Shown here: positions 54,999-64,000 of the stretch, in pieces
Layout: each line of letters begins with the position of its first letter
Numbering within the stretch: the stretch's first letter is position 1
DNA from: Shewanella aestuarii
Lineage (GTDB): Bacteria > Pseudomonadota > Gammaproteobacteria > Enterobacterales > Shewanellaceae
Length of the DNA stretch: 64,000 nt
NCBI RefSeq assembly: GCF_011765625.1
Contig: NZ_CP050313.1
Location: 62,001-126,000 of the forward strand
Direction: 5' to 3'
The notes under the pieces: model-generated
What the model was told of the DNA's origin: nothing
Seen by the model: only the letters and a program-made list of their open reading frames with translations
Database searches by the model: none
Made by a program: the position numbers and the translations under genes

Positions 54999-55661
54999 TT
55001 AGCGAATTAATTCATCAAATAAATGATGATAGTCATCAATAGCTGGGAAGTCGTTAAATACATTGTGGTTTTTTTGGCTGTCCGGATTATTGATCCCTAA
55101 CTGATAGCCTATGCCTGCCTTTCTAGACGCCTCAAGAATTGGCTCGCTGTCATCAATAAATAGACAGCGGGCAGGGTCTAAGTTGAATTTTTCAATCGCG
55201 ATTTGCCAAAATAACGGATGCTCTTTGGGATAACCTGTCTGGTGACTGGATAGCATGTCATCTAAACCGCGAGCAAGCTCAGTGTGTTCAAGTTTTAATG
55301 CCAAACTTTTCGGGTGAGCATTGGTGAATAAAATTCGACGTTTGTTTTGCTGCCCTAAAGCCAGTAAAAAGGGCATGCTGTCTTGGCGCATTTGAATGCG
55401 TTCAACCATTGAGTAATGCAGGGTGAGTATGTCTAAGTCTAATTCCTGCTGCCAATAATCAATACAATACCAATCTAATGTACCAACTACCTTGTGATAT
55501 GCGGTTTCAACAATTTGTTTGGCCGCATCAAGGCTTATTTGTCGTTGTTGGCTTAACTGCTGCGGGACTAATTGCAGCCAAAAATGATTGTCAAAGTGCA
55601 AATCAAGCAGGGTGCCGTCCATATCAAGTAAAACTGTATCTATCTTATGCCAAGGAAACAT
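54999..55661 (-). CDS. yrfG: HAD-family GMP/IMP nucleotidase YrfG
   Basis: 220 residues. HAD motif I VLLDMDGTLLDL, motif II ILFTNAHP, motif III Lys in GYPKEHP and motif IV CLFIDDSEPIL are all present. It follows E. coli YrfG throughout, including LDWYCIDYW and LGINNPDS. YrfG removes phosphate from GMP and IMP. Divergent from nudE, another nucleotide hydrolase, as in enterics. Confidence 0.92.
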   Translation of the reverse strand: MFPWHKIDTVLLDMDGTLLDLHFDNHFWLQLVPQQLSQQRQISLDAAKQIVETAYHKVVGTLDWYCIDYWQQELDLDILTLHYSMVERIQMRQDSMPFLLALGQQNKRRILFTNAHPKSLALKLEHTELARGLDDMLSSHQTGYPKEHPLFWQIAIEKFNLDPARCLFIDDSEPILEASRKAGIGYQLGINNPDSQKNHNVFNDFPAIDDYHHLFDELIR

Positions 55662-55738
55662 GAAAATTCCGGTTGTAGATTACGCTTAGGATAGTAAGAT
55701 TGTAACTTGTCTATATTCATTCGTCACATGAGGTTGCA

Positions 55739-56296
55739 ATGACACAGCGGCATAGCAAGCCGGAAATCTTGCACACGGAAGTTGTCGCAAAAAGCCGACT
55801 GTTTCAAATTGAGCAAGTGCATCTTAAATTTTCCAATGGCGTAGAGCGTCAATACGAGCGAATGAAAGGCGGTAGCCGTGGCGCAGTAATGGTGGTGCCT
55901 GTGCATAAAGGGCAATTATTGCTCGCCAAAGAATACGCGGCAGGTACCGATAATTACGAGCTCGGCTTTCCTAAAGGCTTGATTGACCCCGGCGAGCAGG
56001 CTGTTGATGCGGCAAATCGAGAGCTGCAAGAAGAAATAGGCTTTGCCAGTAAAAAATTAACTCATCTTAAAACCTTGTCACTGGCACCCGGATACTTCTC
56101 CAGTAAGATGGAAATTTTTATCGCTGAAGATCTCTTTGCAAGCAAACTTGAGGGTGATGAGCCTGAGCCAATTGAAGTGATCCCTTGGGCATTGAGTGAC
56201 TGGCAAGCGTTGCTTGATAACGCAGATTTTTCAGAATCACGCAGTGTAGGCGCGCTTTTTTTAGCGCAGCAGTATTTAGCCCAAACAATTAAATAA
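55739..56296 (+). CDS. nudE: ADP compounds hydrolase NudE
   Basis: 185 residues. Complete Nudix box: G-x5-E-x7-REL-x-EE-x-G from GLIDPGEQ to RELQEEIGF. The E. coli NudE body is recognisable (ELGFPKGLIDPGE, APGYFSSKM, LEGDEPEP). Hydrolyses ADP-ribose, NADH and Ap3A-type dinucleotides. Confidence 0.94.
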   Translation: MTQRHSKPEILHTEVVAKSRLFQIEQVHLKFSNGVERQYERMKGGSRGAVMVVPVHKGQLLLAKEYAAGTDNYELGFPKGLIDPGEQAVDAANRELQEEIGFASKKLTHLKTLSLAPGYFSSKMEIFIAEDLFASKLEGDEPEPIEVIPWALSDWQALLDNADFSESRSVGALFLAQQYLAQTIK

Positions 56297-56417
56297 TTTC
56301 TTTTTTGAAGCATGGCTAAAGCAGTAATATTGACCGGATCCTCGCACTTTGGACAATATTAGCTAAAGTTAGATTTAATCAGTCAAACATGCTTATTTTC
56401 CAGCAATTGGAGTTGTA

Positions 56418-57233
56418 ATGAAGCCTGAAGATGTTCTTGAACAAGCTATTGAAATCGCCATCGAAGCGGGTAAAAAAATCCGCCAAATTTATATTGAAGG
56501 TGATTTTAAGCGTGAGATTAAGTCTGACAACACCCCTGTTACTTCAGCCGACCTCGCCGCCCACAATATTATTTGCTCTCGTTTAGCCGAATTAACCCCT
56601 GATATACCGATTCTGAGTGAAGAAGATGCAGATGTGCCGTTATCAGAAAGGCAAACTTGGTCAACATATTGGTTGGTCGATCCACTTGATGGCACTGGGG
56701 AGTTTATTGCGGGTAGTGGTGACTTTTCTGTCATTATTGCCTTAGTTGAACATAATCGTCCAATTATGGGGATTGTTTATGCACCAATGACAGAAGTGTG
56801 TTATTTCGCTATAGCAGGATTAGGTGCTTATAAGCGTGATCCGCAAGGTGAGCTGCGTATTAGTAGTACTCAGTTAGATGAGCAACAACAAGGCCATCTT
56901 CGAATTGCTGTCAGTCGCCGCCAAGATCCGCAAAAAGTCCTGCGATTATTTAATGATCCAACGACTTGTGATTTAGTTGTACTCGGTGGTGCGGCATTAA
57001 AAAGTTGTTTGGTCGCAGAAGGCCAAGCCGATTGTTATGTACGTTTAGGTCCAACGGGTGAGTGGGATACTGGCGCGGCGCAAATAATTGTCGAAGAAGC
57101 TGGCGGGGCGTTAGTTGATATTGATTTGCACCCGATGACATACAACGAGCGGGATACCCTAGAAAATCCAAACTTTATTGTTGTCGGTACAGAAAATATT
57201 GCGTGGAATGCGCTTGTGGTTGGTCATTCATAG
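56418..57233 (+). CDS. cysQ: 3'(2'),5'-bisphosphate nucleotidase CysQ
   Basis: 271 residues of the inositol-monophosphatase fold. Metal-site motifs are SEEDADVP and WLVDPLDGTGEFI, with WDTGAAQIIVEEAGG later. Converts 3'-phosphoadenosine 5'-phosphate to AMP, protecting sulfate assimilation and RNA turnover. The family usually reads DGTKEF; here the Lys is Gly, a common Shewanella-type change I cannot verify. GGAG precedes the ATG. Confidence 0.92.
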   Translation: MKPEDVLEQAIEIAIEAGKKIRQIYIEGDFKREIKSDNTPVTSADLAAHNIICSRLAELTPDIPILSEEDADVPLSERQTWSTYWLVDPLDGTGEFIAGSGDFSVIIALVEHNRPIMGIVYAPMTEVCYFAIAGLGAYKRDPQGELRISSTQLDEQQQGHLRIAVSRRQDPQKVLRLFNDPTTCDLVVLGGAALKSCLVAEGQADCYVRLGPTGEWDTGAAQIIVEEAGGALVDIDLHPMTYNERDTLENPNFIVVGTENIAWNALVVGHS

Positions 57234-57259
57234 CCCATTTTGAAGCGCATGCCATGATA

Positions 57260-57290
57260 AAAATCGTCTACAATATTAGGCGATTTTTTT
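57260..57290 (+). terminator. Rho-independent terminator after cysQ
   Basis: AAATCGTCTA / TAGGCGATTT stem with one G-U pair and a 6-base loop, followed by T7. It may also serve selU from the other strand. Confidence 0.85.
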
Positions 57291-57306
57291 ATGAGGTTTG
57301 CAGTGT

Positions 57307-58398
57307 TTAATGCTCATCTAGCCATTGATGTACTGCTTGATGTGAGCCTTTAAACACGATTTTATTGGCTTTCTTTTCTAATTGATATTGATACATAGGG
57401 TCGTAATACTCGGCCAGTAGTTGACGTATCCAGCCATAATGACCATCTAAGTGAGTTTGCTGTAGTGCCTGTTGGACAAGCTTTTGCAATTCATCATGCT
57501 GTTTACCCCCTAATCTTTTACGAATATTAGTGATACTTTGCTGCAAGTAATCTGCAAAAGCATTTAAGCCGTCTTGCTCACCGAATTGCTGACAAAATTG
57601 TAAACGCATTTTTTGGACGTATTCTTGATGTAAACGCTGTACTCTTTCATCAAAGCTTTGTTCAACGATAACCACAGGTGCTTGCTGCATAGATTGGAAA
57701 AAATGGTGGGGAATAGCTGCGCGACCAATAAGAAAGCTTTCATCTTCTACGATTAATTTAGCATTGCTTGTCTGATGGTATTTTTGATGAGTTAATAGCG
57801 CGATGGCTAAGTTATTTTCAAAGTTAATCTGGCTCGGCTGGGCAGAAATCTGTCTGCCAAAACTCGACCCTCTATGATTGGCGATGCCTTCCAAATCAAT
57901 AGCATCATTTCGCTGATGGATAAACTCGGTTTTCCCACTCCCCGTGCTGCCGCTGATCACTAATATGGGACTGTTTTCCGCTGCGTAGTCTATGGTGTTG
58001 ATTAAAAATGTCCGCATGGCTTTATAGCCACCTTGAATATAAGGTAGATCAACGCCAGCATCTTTTAACCATTGTTGGGTTAATTGCGAGCGTAATCCAC
58101 CTCTAAAACAATATAAATAACTGTTAGGGTATTGCTGTATATGCTGACACCAGGCATCAATACGGTGTTGTTTAATCTTCCCGCCAACTAACGAATGACC
58201 CAATTCAATAGCCGCTTGTTGTCCTTGTTGTTTATAACAGGTGCCGACTTTAGTACGCTCTGCATCATTCATTAGAGGTAAATTAACGGCCTGCGGAAAT
58301 GCACCTTTGTGAAATTCAATCGGCGCACGTACATCTATGAGTGGCCGTTTGGCTAACAGTAGCTGTCGATATTCAGATGCGGGAACAATATTTGCCAT
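57307..58398 (-). CDS. selU: tRNA 2-selenouridine synthase
   Basis: 363 residues. N-terminal rhodanese domain with catalytic Cys97 in [11 protein letters not shown], then a P-loop ([13 protein letters not shown]) and a C-terminal helical domain. Replaces sulfur with selenium in the wobble 2-thiouridine of some tRNAs, using selenophosphate from SelD. Its start codon shares one base with the selD stop, a tight operon. Also called mnmH or ybbB. Confidence 0.94.
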   Translation of the reverse strand: MANIVPASEYRQLLLAKRPLIDVRAPIEFHKGAFPQAVNLPLMNDAERTKVGTCYKQQGQQAAIELGHSLVGGKIKQHRIDAWCQHIQQYPNSYLYCFRGGLRSQLTQQWLKDAGVDLPYIQGGYKAMRTFLINTIDYAAENSPILVISGSTGSGKTEFIHQRNDAIDLEGIANHRGSSFGRQISAQPSQINFENNLAIALLTHQKYHQTSNAKLIVEDESFLIGRAAIPHHFFQSMQQAPVVIVEQSFDERVQRLHQEYVQKMRLQFCQQFGEQDGLNAFADYLQQSITNIRKRLGGKQHDELQKLVQQALQQTHLDGHYGWIRQLLAEYYDPMYQYQLEKKANKIVFKGSHQAVHQWLDEH

Positions 58399-59465
58399 TA
58401 GTGGCTCTCGATAAGGCTGATTAGACTTGCTTGAGGATCAAAGTTGTCGCACTGATGTAACTCGCCAATGCAGTCAACACCAATATGATTAGCCTCAAGT
58501 AGGTTAATTAAAGCTGGTTCAGACTCTGAATTAACAGTAATTAATAAGCCGCCACTGGTTTGTGGGTCGCAAATGATGGCTTGTTGGTAATCGCTCAGTT
58601 CAGGTAAATGCTGTTGATAGCTTTGATAATTACGACTTGTCCCTCCCGGAATGCAGCCAAGATTAAGGTAATGATCAACCTGCTCTAATTTAGGGATAGC
58701 ATTAAAATTCAACCTCGCATGTAGGCTTGCACCAAGGCATAGCTCAATAAGATGACCCCCTAGCCCGAATCCTGTGACATCGGTTAGCGCATTAACGCCT
58801 GCTATTTTAGCAATATCACAACCAATTCGATTGAGTTGACACATGGCATCAATCGCTATTTGACTGTGCTGTGGTTGCAGTTTTTTCTGCTTTTGGGCAG
58901 TTGTTAATATGCCAATACCAATTGGTTTTGTGAGATACAATTTATCGCCGGCTTTGGCAGTGCTGTTTTGTTTTAGCTCTGGTAATGGAATTTGTCCTGT
59001 TACGGCTAGACCAAATATCGGTTCAGGAGAATCAATGCTATGACCGCCAGCTAACATAATACCCGCATCGGCACACGCCTTGCGCCCGCCATCAACCACT
59101 TGCTGCGCCACTTCAGCAGGCAGTTTATTAATTGGCCAGCCTAAAATGGCAATTGCCATCATTGGGGTTCCGCCCATAGCATAAATATCACTAATGGCAT
59201 TCGTTGCTGCGATACGGCCAAAGGTAAAGGCATCATCCACAATCGGCATAAAAAAGTCTGTGGTACTGATAATCCCGGTATGTTCATTAAGTTTATAAAC
59301 CGCAGCATCATCTCGGGTTTGGTTGCCTACTAATAAGTTGGGGTCGGTAAAAGTGGGTAATTGCGATGCAAGAATGGTACTTAATACTTGTGGTGAAATC
59401 TTGCAGCCACAACCGGCGCCATGACTGTATTCGGTTAAACGAACTTCAGGATAATTTGTTTTCAT
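58398..59465 (-). CDS. selD: Selenophosphate synthetase
   Basis: 355 residues. Active-site loop HGAGCGCK with C19 and K22 (C17 and K20 of E. coli), plus ATP and metal motifs [26 protein letters not shown] and [12 protein letters not shown]. It is a Cys, not Sec, enzyme. It makes selenophosphate for SelU downstream. selA, selB and a tRNA-Sec are not in the window. Confidence 0.96.
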   Translation of the reverse strand: MKTNYPEVRLTEYSHGAGCGCKISPQVLSTILASQLPTFTDPNLLVGNQTRDDAAVYKLNEHTGIISTTDFFMPIVDDAFTFGRIAATNAISDIYAMGGTPMMAIAILGWPINKLPAEVAQQVVDGGRKACADAGIMLAGGHSIDSPEPIFGLAVTGQIPLPELKQNSTAKAGDKLYLTKPIGIGILTTAQKQKKLQPQHSQIAIDAMCQLNRIGCDIAKIAGVNALTDVTGFGLGGHLIELCLGASLHARLNFNAIPKLEQVDHYLNLGCIPGGTSRNYQSYQQHLPELSDYQQAIICDPQTSGGLLITVNSESEPALINLLEANHIGVDCIGELHQCDNFDPQASLISLIESH

Positions 59466-59692
59466 ATTTGACTACTTGGCGTTATACATTGGCATGTTAG
59501 CGTATAAGCTAAATTACAGATTAGGCTATGGCTAGTCTAGCTGAGTGAGCCAATTAACTTAAAAATATCACTCGAAGATAAATAGTTGACCTTAATCTGC
59601 GCAGTTTAAGGTATTTAAGGTTGCGAAGGTGCTTAGGTCAGATACAAAAAGACCACGCTTTGACGTGGCCTTTACCGTTAAGTCGTTAGCGA

Positions 59693-60816
59693 TTATGCAT
59701 AAGCGGCAGTTAATGATTTCCAATGACGCTGCTGTGCTAAAAAGCGCTGGCGCAATTCTTGAACTTGCTGGTTCAAACTGCCCACCGCAATTTGCTTACG
59801 TTTGGCCTCAAGCAAACTCTTTTTCGCTTGGTAGTATTCCATTAAGTGCTGCTTCATTAGCTCGTATTCGGTTTGAAATTTTTCAACCATCTCATCGCAA
59901 TTAGGTAAATGAGCGACTTTGCGCTTAACCCTTAATAACTGCATTTGCAATTTAGCGGCTTCAATACGCTCTTGGGGGCTTTACGAAGATCCTTGGCTAA
60001 GCCTGTCCAACTCATTAGTTTAATCAACCACTTAGTTGGGTCGTAATCCCACCACTTGATGCCATTACGATAATCATTTTCGAAAATATGATGAAAATTG
60101 TGATAACCCTCACCATAGGTTAACAAAGCTAAAAAGGCGTTATCACGGGCGGTGTTTTTGTTAGTGTACGGTTGTTTACCCCAAATGTGGGCTAACGAGT
60201 TAATAAAGAAGGTGCAGTGGTGAACAACCACCAAACGTAATAAGCCCGCCAGTAATACCATTGAAATAATATCACCATTTAACCAGCCTAAGAATGCTGG
60301 TAGACCTATGTTCATTAATATAACAAGTGCAAGGTAATGCTTATGTTGCCACATAACGATGGGGTCATTTTGTAAGTCGCGTACGTTGTTATAATCGCTA
60401 TAGCGGCTCGCTTGATACTCACGCAGCATCCAACCAATGTGGCTATACCAGAATCCCATTTTGGCTGAATAGGGATCTTTATCATTATTATCAACATGTT
60501 TGTGGTGAACCCTGTGATCACTACACCAATGTAGTGCGCTGTTTTGAAGTGCTAACGCACCGCCTAAAGCAAACAGAACTCGCATTGCAGGATGCGCTTT
60601 ATACGCTTTATGAGACCACAATCTATGATAACCAGCAGTGATTGATAGCCCGCTTGCATAGGCTAAAACCACAAATGCCAACCATTCTATGCCATCAAAA
60701 CCATGAGCAATACCACGCCAAGGAACCAGCACAATAGCACCAATAAAAGTGATGGCAAACAGCAGAGTGTTAAGCCAAATAATAGGAGGTTTTTTCATTA
60801 AATATATATCCTGCAA
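59693..60816 (-). pseudogene. Membrane fatty-acid (acyl-CoA) desaturase, frameshifted as read
   Basis: Residues 1-280 hold a typical membrane desaturase: about four helices and the three histidine boxes HRLWSH, HRVHH and HNFHH. The frame breaks at a G5 run (59974-59978, plus strand). One more G joins it to the minus-strand frame 59950-59693, whose product starts near LQMQLLRVKRK and adds a helical tail. The sum is then exactly 375 codons including stop. The catalytic part is upstream of the break, so a shortened protein could still work. A FabR-type palindrome lies 29 bp upstream of the ATG. Confidence 0.88.
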
Positions 60817-60844
60817 GCTTTAGATTATAAGACCAGATTAATTG

Positions 60845-60862
60845 AGCGTACATATGTACGCT
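60845..60862. promoter_or_regulatory. Predicted FabR operator
   Basis: AGCGTACATATGTACGCT is a perfect 18-bp palindrome between the desaturase and fabR. It resembles FabR sites upstream of E. coli fabA and fabB, which also carry AGCGTACA half-sites. It probably makes the desaturase respond to the membrane unsaturation state. Confidence 0.7.
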
Positions 60863-60964
60863 AATTTAGCCTCTGATTGCCTTGCGGTCAAGTTCATTAA
60901 GGCTGCGTTTTACGAATAAAAGCGCTATTATCTGTTAATTATTATTGACTAAACGGGCTGTTAA

Positions 60965-61594
60965 ATGGGTGTAAGAGCACAACAAAAAGAGAAAACTCGT
61001 CGCGCATTAGTGGATGCGGCATTTAATCAATTAAGTGCAGAGCGTAGTTTTTCTAGTTTGAGCTTACGTGAAGTCGCTCGCGAGGCGGGCATAGCACCAA
61101 CCTCTTTTTATCGTCATTTTAAAGACATGAATGAGCTTGGGTTAACCATGGTTGATGAAGGTGGACTAACTTTACGACAAATGATGCGCAAGGGCAGGCA
61201 ACGTGCGGAAGCGGGGGGGAGTGTGATCCGAATTTCGGTCGACACCTTTATGGAAGTGCTTGAGTCTAATCCCAACGTTTTTCGTATTTTATTACATGAG
61301 CGATCGGGTACATCAGCGGCTTTTCGCGCTGCGGTAGAGCGTGAAATTGAACACTTTATATCTGAATTGACTCACTACACAGAAGTTCATGCCAATCGTC
61401 ATCCGCTGCTTGCACGTGCGCAAGCTGAGGCATTAGTGACTTTGGTGTTCAATGCTGGAGCGAGTGCGTTAGATTTGAAGCGCAGCGAGCGCAAGTTATT
61501 GGCGGACCAACTGGTATTGCATTTGCGTATTGTGGCGACTGGCGCTGAGGCGCTACAGCATAAGATGGATTTAAAAGCTGAGCGAAGCAGTTAG
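60965..61594 (+). CDS. fabR: TetR-family repressor of unsaturated fatty acid synthesis
   Basis: 209 residues, almost the same as E. coli FabR in the first 65 positions ([13 protein letters not shown], then [20 protein letters not shown] as the helix-turn-helix). The ligand domain follows ([20 protein letters not shown]). FabR senses unsaturated acyl-thioesters and represses synthesis genes. Divergent from the desaturase, its likely target. Confidence 0.94.
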   Translation: MGVRAQQKEKTRRALVDAAFNQLSAERSFSSLSLREVAREAGIAPTSFYRHFKDMNELGLTMVDEGGLTLRQMMRKGRQRAEAGGSVIRISVDTFMEVLESNPNVFRILLHERSGTSAAFRAAVEREIEHFISELTHYTEVHANRHPLLARAQAEALVTLVFNAGASALDLKRSERKLLADQLVLHLRIVATGAEALQHKMDLKAERSS

Positions 61595-61614
61595 TCGATG
61601 TAGCATTAAGTGAC

Positions 61615-61643
61615 AAAAAGGGCAGATTCAATCTGCCCTTTTT
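61615..61643. terminator. Bidirectional terminator between fabR and trmA
   Basis: AAAAAGGGCAGATT / AATCTGCCCTTTTT, nearly a perfect palindrome, between convergent genes. Confidence 0.92.
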
Positions 61644-61668
61644 AATGGTGTGGATTAATCCGATAGGT

Positions 61669-62766
61669 TTACTTTCGCTCTAACAAAACACCTGATTCCA
61701 TATGGTCAGTGTATGGGAACTGATCAAATAAGGCGAAACGAGTGATTTTATGAGTAGCACTTAGGGTTTGTAAGTTATCTTTTAAGGTTTGTGGATTACA
61801 AGAAATATATAAAATTCGCTCATAGCCTTGCACTAGCTTTAAGGTTTCATCGTCAATCCCAGCACGCGGTGGGTCAACAAATATCGTGTTGCAATCGTAG
61901 CTGTCTAAATCAATTCCTTCTAAACGTCTAAAACTACGCTTTTTAGCCATGGCATCGCTAAAGTCTTCTGCTGACATGCGAATGATTTGTAGATTATCGA
62001 CTTTATTTATTTCAATATTAAATTGTGCTGCATCAACTGACGGTTTTGCTAGTTCAGTGGCTAAAACCTTATTAAAGTTTTGTGCGAGTGCAATAGAGAA
62101 ATTGCCATTGCCACAATAGAGCTCAAGTAAATCACCTTGGCTGTTTTTAGTGGCATCGATGGCCCATTCAAGCATTTTGACCGATACTTTGGCATTGGGT
62201 TGCGTAAAACTGTTTTCAATTTGTTTATAATGCAGCGTTTGACCATTAACTGTTAAAGTTTCAACCACAAACTCTCTATCTAAATCAATTTTTTGCTTGC
62301 GGGCACGACCAATGATATTGACATTAAATTGTTCAGATAATTTGGCTTTTAATAATTTTGCTTGTGATAACCACTCATCATCTAATTGACGGTGATAAAG
62401 CAAAGACACTAAGATCTCGCCACTTAGAGTTGAAAGAAAATCGACTTGGAATAACTTGTGACGTAACGCCGGATTAAGCTTCAATTCATTAATTAACGCT
62501 GTCATCATTTGGTTAATCAGGGTGCTAGCTGCAATATATTGATCACAACGCACTTTCTCATTCAGCTCTTTATCGAACATGTAGTAATATAAGTCGTCAC
62601 CCTCGTGCCACATTCTAAATTCGGTCCGCATACGATAATGCGCAGGTTCGGAAGGGAAGACCTCTAGTGCTGGTGGAGAGAACTCAGCAAAAATTTGTTC
62701 AAGCTTGATACGTTTTTGCTCGAGTTGCGCATCATAGTTTTTAGGATCCATGGCTGCTAAATTCAT
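61669..62766 (-). CDS. trmA: tRNA (uracil-5-)-methyltransferase
   Basis: 365 residues. SAM motif [28 protein letters not shown], nucleophile Cys in [11 protein letters not shown] and the terminal [11 protein letters not shown]. Methylates U54 in the T-loop of tRNAs. I start at 62766 ([11 protein letters not shown]), with GGTGG upstream, matching the E. coli N-terminus better than the longer frame. Confidence 0.93.
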   Translation of the reverse strand: MNLAAMDPKNYDAQLEQKRIKLEQIFAEFSPPALEVFPSEPAHYRMRTEFRMWHEGDDLYYYMFDKELNEKVRCDQYIAASTLINQMMTALINELKLNPALRHKLFQVDFLSTLSGEILVSLLYHRQLDDEWLSQAKLLKAKLSEQFNVNIIGRARKQKIDLDREFVVETLTVNGQTLHYKQIENSFTQPNAKVSVKMLEWAIDATKNSQGDLLELYCGNGNFSIALAQNFNKVLATELAKPSVDAAQFNIEINKVDNLQIIRMSAEDFSDAMAKKRSFRRLEGIDLDSYDCNTIFVDPPRAGIDDETLKLVQGYERILYISCNPQTLKDNLQTLSATHKITRFALFDQFPYTDHMESGVLLERK

Positions 62767-62877
62767 CTTGTCCACCAAAGGCAATAAAAAAGGGCGCAAA
62801 TTTTATAACAAATAGCGCTGATATCCAATGTAAACATCATAGTGTGATTAAGCATCACTTTTTTAATGGAGATAATT

Positions 62878-63651
62878 TTGTTAGAACCTATTCTTGTATT
62901 CGACTCAGGTATTGGTGGTTTATCGGTTCTGACAGAAATTCGTAAACTGTTACCACAGCATGATTATCATTATTTGTTTGATAATGCTCGATTGCCATAC
63001 GGTGACTTAAGTGAGCAAGATTTAGTAAATGGCTGTGTTGCATTGATTGAGCAGCAAGTAGCAAAAATTAATCCTAGTATAGTTGTTGTTGCTTGCAATA
63101 CCGCAAGCACATTGGTTTTACCGGCACTTAGAGATAGGTTATCGATTCCGGTTGTGGGTGTTGTGCCAGCAATTAAGCCTGCAGCAACAATATCAGTAAA
63201 AAAGCGTATTGGACTGCTAGCCACTCCCGGTACAGTAAAACGCGATTACACAAATGAATTAATTAATCAGTTTGCTCATGATTGCCAAGTTATCCTTTTT
63301 GGATCATCAGAGCTGGTATTGATGGCTGAAGAATATGTCGCCCAAGGTGAGATAAATCAAACCCAGCTAGCCAATATTCTAGAACCAATAAAACAAGCTG
63401 ATATGGATGTGTTGGTGCTAGGTTGTACTCATTTCCCAATCATCGCCCAACAAATACAGCAAATATTAGGTGATGATATAAAATTGTTGGATTCTGGTTC
63501 AGCAATAGCGAATAGAGTGAAATCACTAATTCAATCAACTAATAAAAGTAGTGGCCATTTAGCGGTGAGTTATACAAGAGAAATTACAGCGGGATTATAT
63601 AAAGCATTAACCAGTTACGGATTCACATCTGTTAATCACATAACTGGTTAA
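62878..63651 (+). CDS. murI: Glutamate racemase
   Basis: 257 residues. ILVFDSGIGGLSVL at the N-terminus, with the two catalytic cysteines in VVACNTAST and VLGCTHFP. Makes D-glutamate for peptidoglycan. I propose TTG 62878 as start because GGAG (62868-62871) lies 6 bases upstream and the protein then begins right at the conserved block. ATG 62866 would put four extra residues ahead and lacks an RBS. Confidence 0.92.
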   Translation: MLEPILVFDSGIGGLSVLTEIRKLLPQHDYHYLFDNARLPYGDLSEQDLVNGCVALIEQQVAKINPSIVVVACNTASTLVLPALRDRLSIPVVGVVPAIKPAATISVKKRIGLLATPGTVKRDYTNELINQFAHDCQVILFGSSELVLMAEEYVAQGEINQTQLANILEPIKQADMDVLVLGCTHFPIIAQQIQQILGDDIKLLDSGSAIANRVKSLIQSTNKSSGHLAVSYTREITAGLYKALTSYGFTSVNHITG

Positions 63652-63655
63652 TTGA

Positions 63656-63679
63656 GCTGTCACTTGGTGAAGTGGCAGC
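63656..63679. terminator. Possible hairpin between murI and the RRM gene
   Basis: GCTGTCACTT / AAGTGGCAGC with a 4-base loop (one G-U pair in RNA). No T-run, so its role as a terminator is uncertain. Confidence 0.4.
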
Positions 63680-63687
63680 AAGTAAAA

Positions 63688-63954
63688 TTAATTAGCAGAG
63701 TCAGAACCTTCTGATTCTTGTGACTTGGCCTCTCTTACCTTCAGAGTACGTTCTTGAAAAGTGTAGTCGTTTAATTTGCCCATTGCTTTTTGAGCACCTG
63801 CTTCAGACATTTCAACAAAACCAAAACCTTTACGACGACCAGTTTTACGATCTCGAACTAAACGCACGCTATTCACTGGACCATACTCACCAAACAACTC
63901 CTTCACTTCACCTTCATGTACACGATAAGGCAAGTTACCTACATATAAAGTCAT
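63688..63954 (-). CDS. Small RNA-binding protein with one RRM domain
   Basis: 88 residues. RNP2 LYVGNL at the start and RNP1 KGFGFVEM near residue 43 define a single RRM. A short polar, acidic tail (SQESEGSDSAN) follows. Such bacterial RRM proteins bind single-stranded RNA and are often cold-induced; the target is unknown. The promoter would lie in the last 46 bp and beyond the window. Confidence 0.9.
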   Translation of the reverse strand: MTLYVGNLPYRVHEGEVKELFGEYGPVNSVRLVRDRKTGRRKGFGFVEMSEAGAQKAMGKLNDYTFQERTLKVREAKSQESEGSDSAN

Positions 63955-64000
63955 TGTTGGTCCAACGTAAGGCTCATCAGATCCCTTAGCTTGACTTGAT

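Noticed and set aside
63608..63650. Inverted repeat TAACCAGTTA / TAACTGGTTA at the end of murI
   Set aside because: It lies within coding sequence with a 23-base loop and no T-run; chance or a weak structure is more likely than a terminator.
1..64000. CRISPR array, rRNA, tRNA, prophage or complete insertion sequence
   Set aside because: I saw no regularly spaced repeats, no tRNA-like cloverleaf with CCA, no rRNA landmarks and no transposase, integrase or phage structural gene.

Overview
The window looks like a chromosomal segment of a marine Shewanella (Gammaproteobacteria). The evidence is inferred from gene order and protein resemblance, not from a database search. It holds tandem fdhXABC formate dehydrogenase operons behind a polyferredoxin and a TorD-type chaperone, the block pckA-hslO-hslR-gspC...N, and many close counterparts of E. 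coli proteins (YqhD, YqfB, YiiM, FabR, NudE, YrfG, SelD/SelU). Coding is dense on both strands. Most transcription units end in clear rho-independent hairpins. I saw no rRNA, tRNA, CRISPR array or complete insertion sequence.

Layout. 1-12.5 kb: periplasmic respiratory formate oxidation. A soluble 559-residue iron-sulfur protein and a TorD-type chaperone precede two complete fdhX-fdhA-fdhB-fdhC sets. 12.6-16.3 kb: an orphan substrate-binding protein, the divergent pair yqhD/yqhC and yqfB. 16.3-18.6 kb: the only accessory-looking stretch, with a DUF2971 gene, a yefM-yoeB toxin-antitoxin pair, a 78-bp imperfect direct repeat on both sides of that pair, and cassette-like boundary motifs. 18.7-22.4 kb: a HemN-family radical SAM protein, a PfkB kinase, a YiiM-type MOSC protein and a DUF4870 membrane protein. 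22.4-29.4 kb: ETF-ubiquinone oxidoreductase, divergent from a Moco-riboswitch-controlled moaACDE followed by modABC. 29.5-38 kb: a two-component system, a pseudouridine synthase, a diguanylate cyclase gene with a frameshift, small proteins, moeB/moeA, a GIY-YIG protein and a second orphan substrate-binding protein. 38-43.2 kb: an M14 peptidase, pckA, hslO, hslR. 43.4-54.9 kb: a full type II secretion operon gspC-N. 55-64 kb: yrfG, nudE, cysQ, selD-selU, a frameshifted fatty-acid desaturase divergent from fabR, trmA, murI and an RRM protein.

How the parts fit. The formate dehydrogenases are molybdopterin (Mo or W) enzymes. The same window carries most of the supply chain: molybdate uptake (modABC), pterin synthesis (moaA, moaC, moaD, moaE), MoaD activation (moeB) and metal insertion (moeA), plus a YiiM-type Moco-binding protein. 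Both catalytic subunits use an ordinary Cys codon where many relatives have selenocysteine, so the nearby selD-selU pair probably serves tRNA 2-selenouridine.

Two genes (GGDEF at 32.7-34.0 kb, desaturase at 59.7-60.8 kb) are each broken by what looks like one missing base in a G/C homopolymer. The remainder of each reading frame is intact, so sequencing error, slippage and true mutation all remain possible.

The best candidates for something undescribed are the FdhX micro-proteins, the position-conserved hairpins between fdhB and fdhC in both operons, and the repeat-bounded DUF2971/yefM-yoeB modules.
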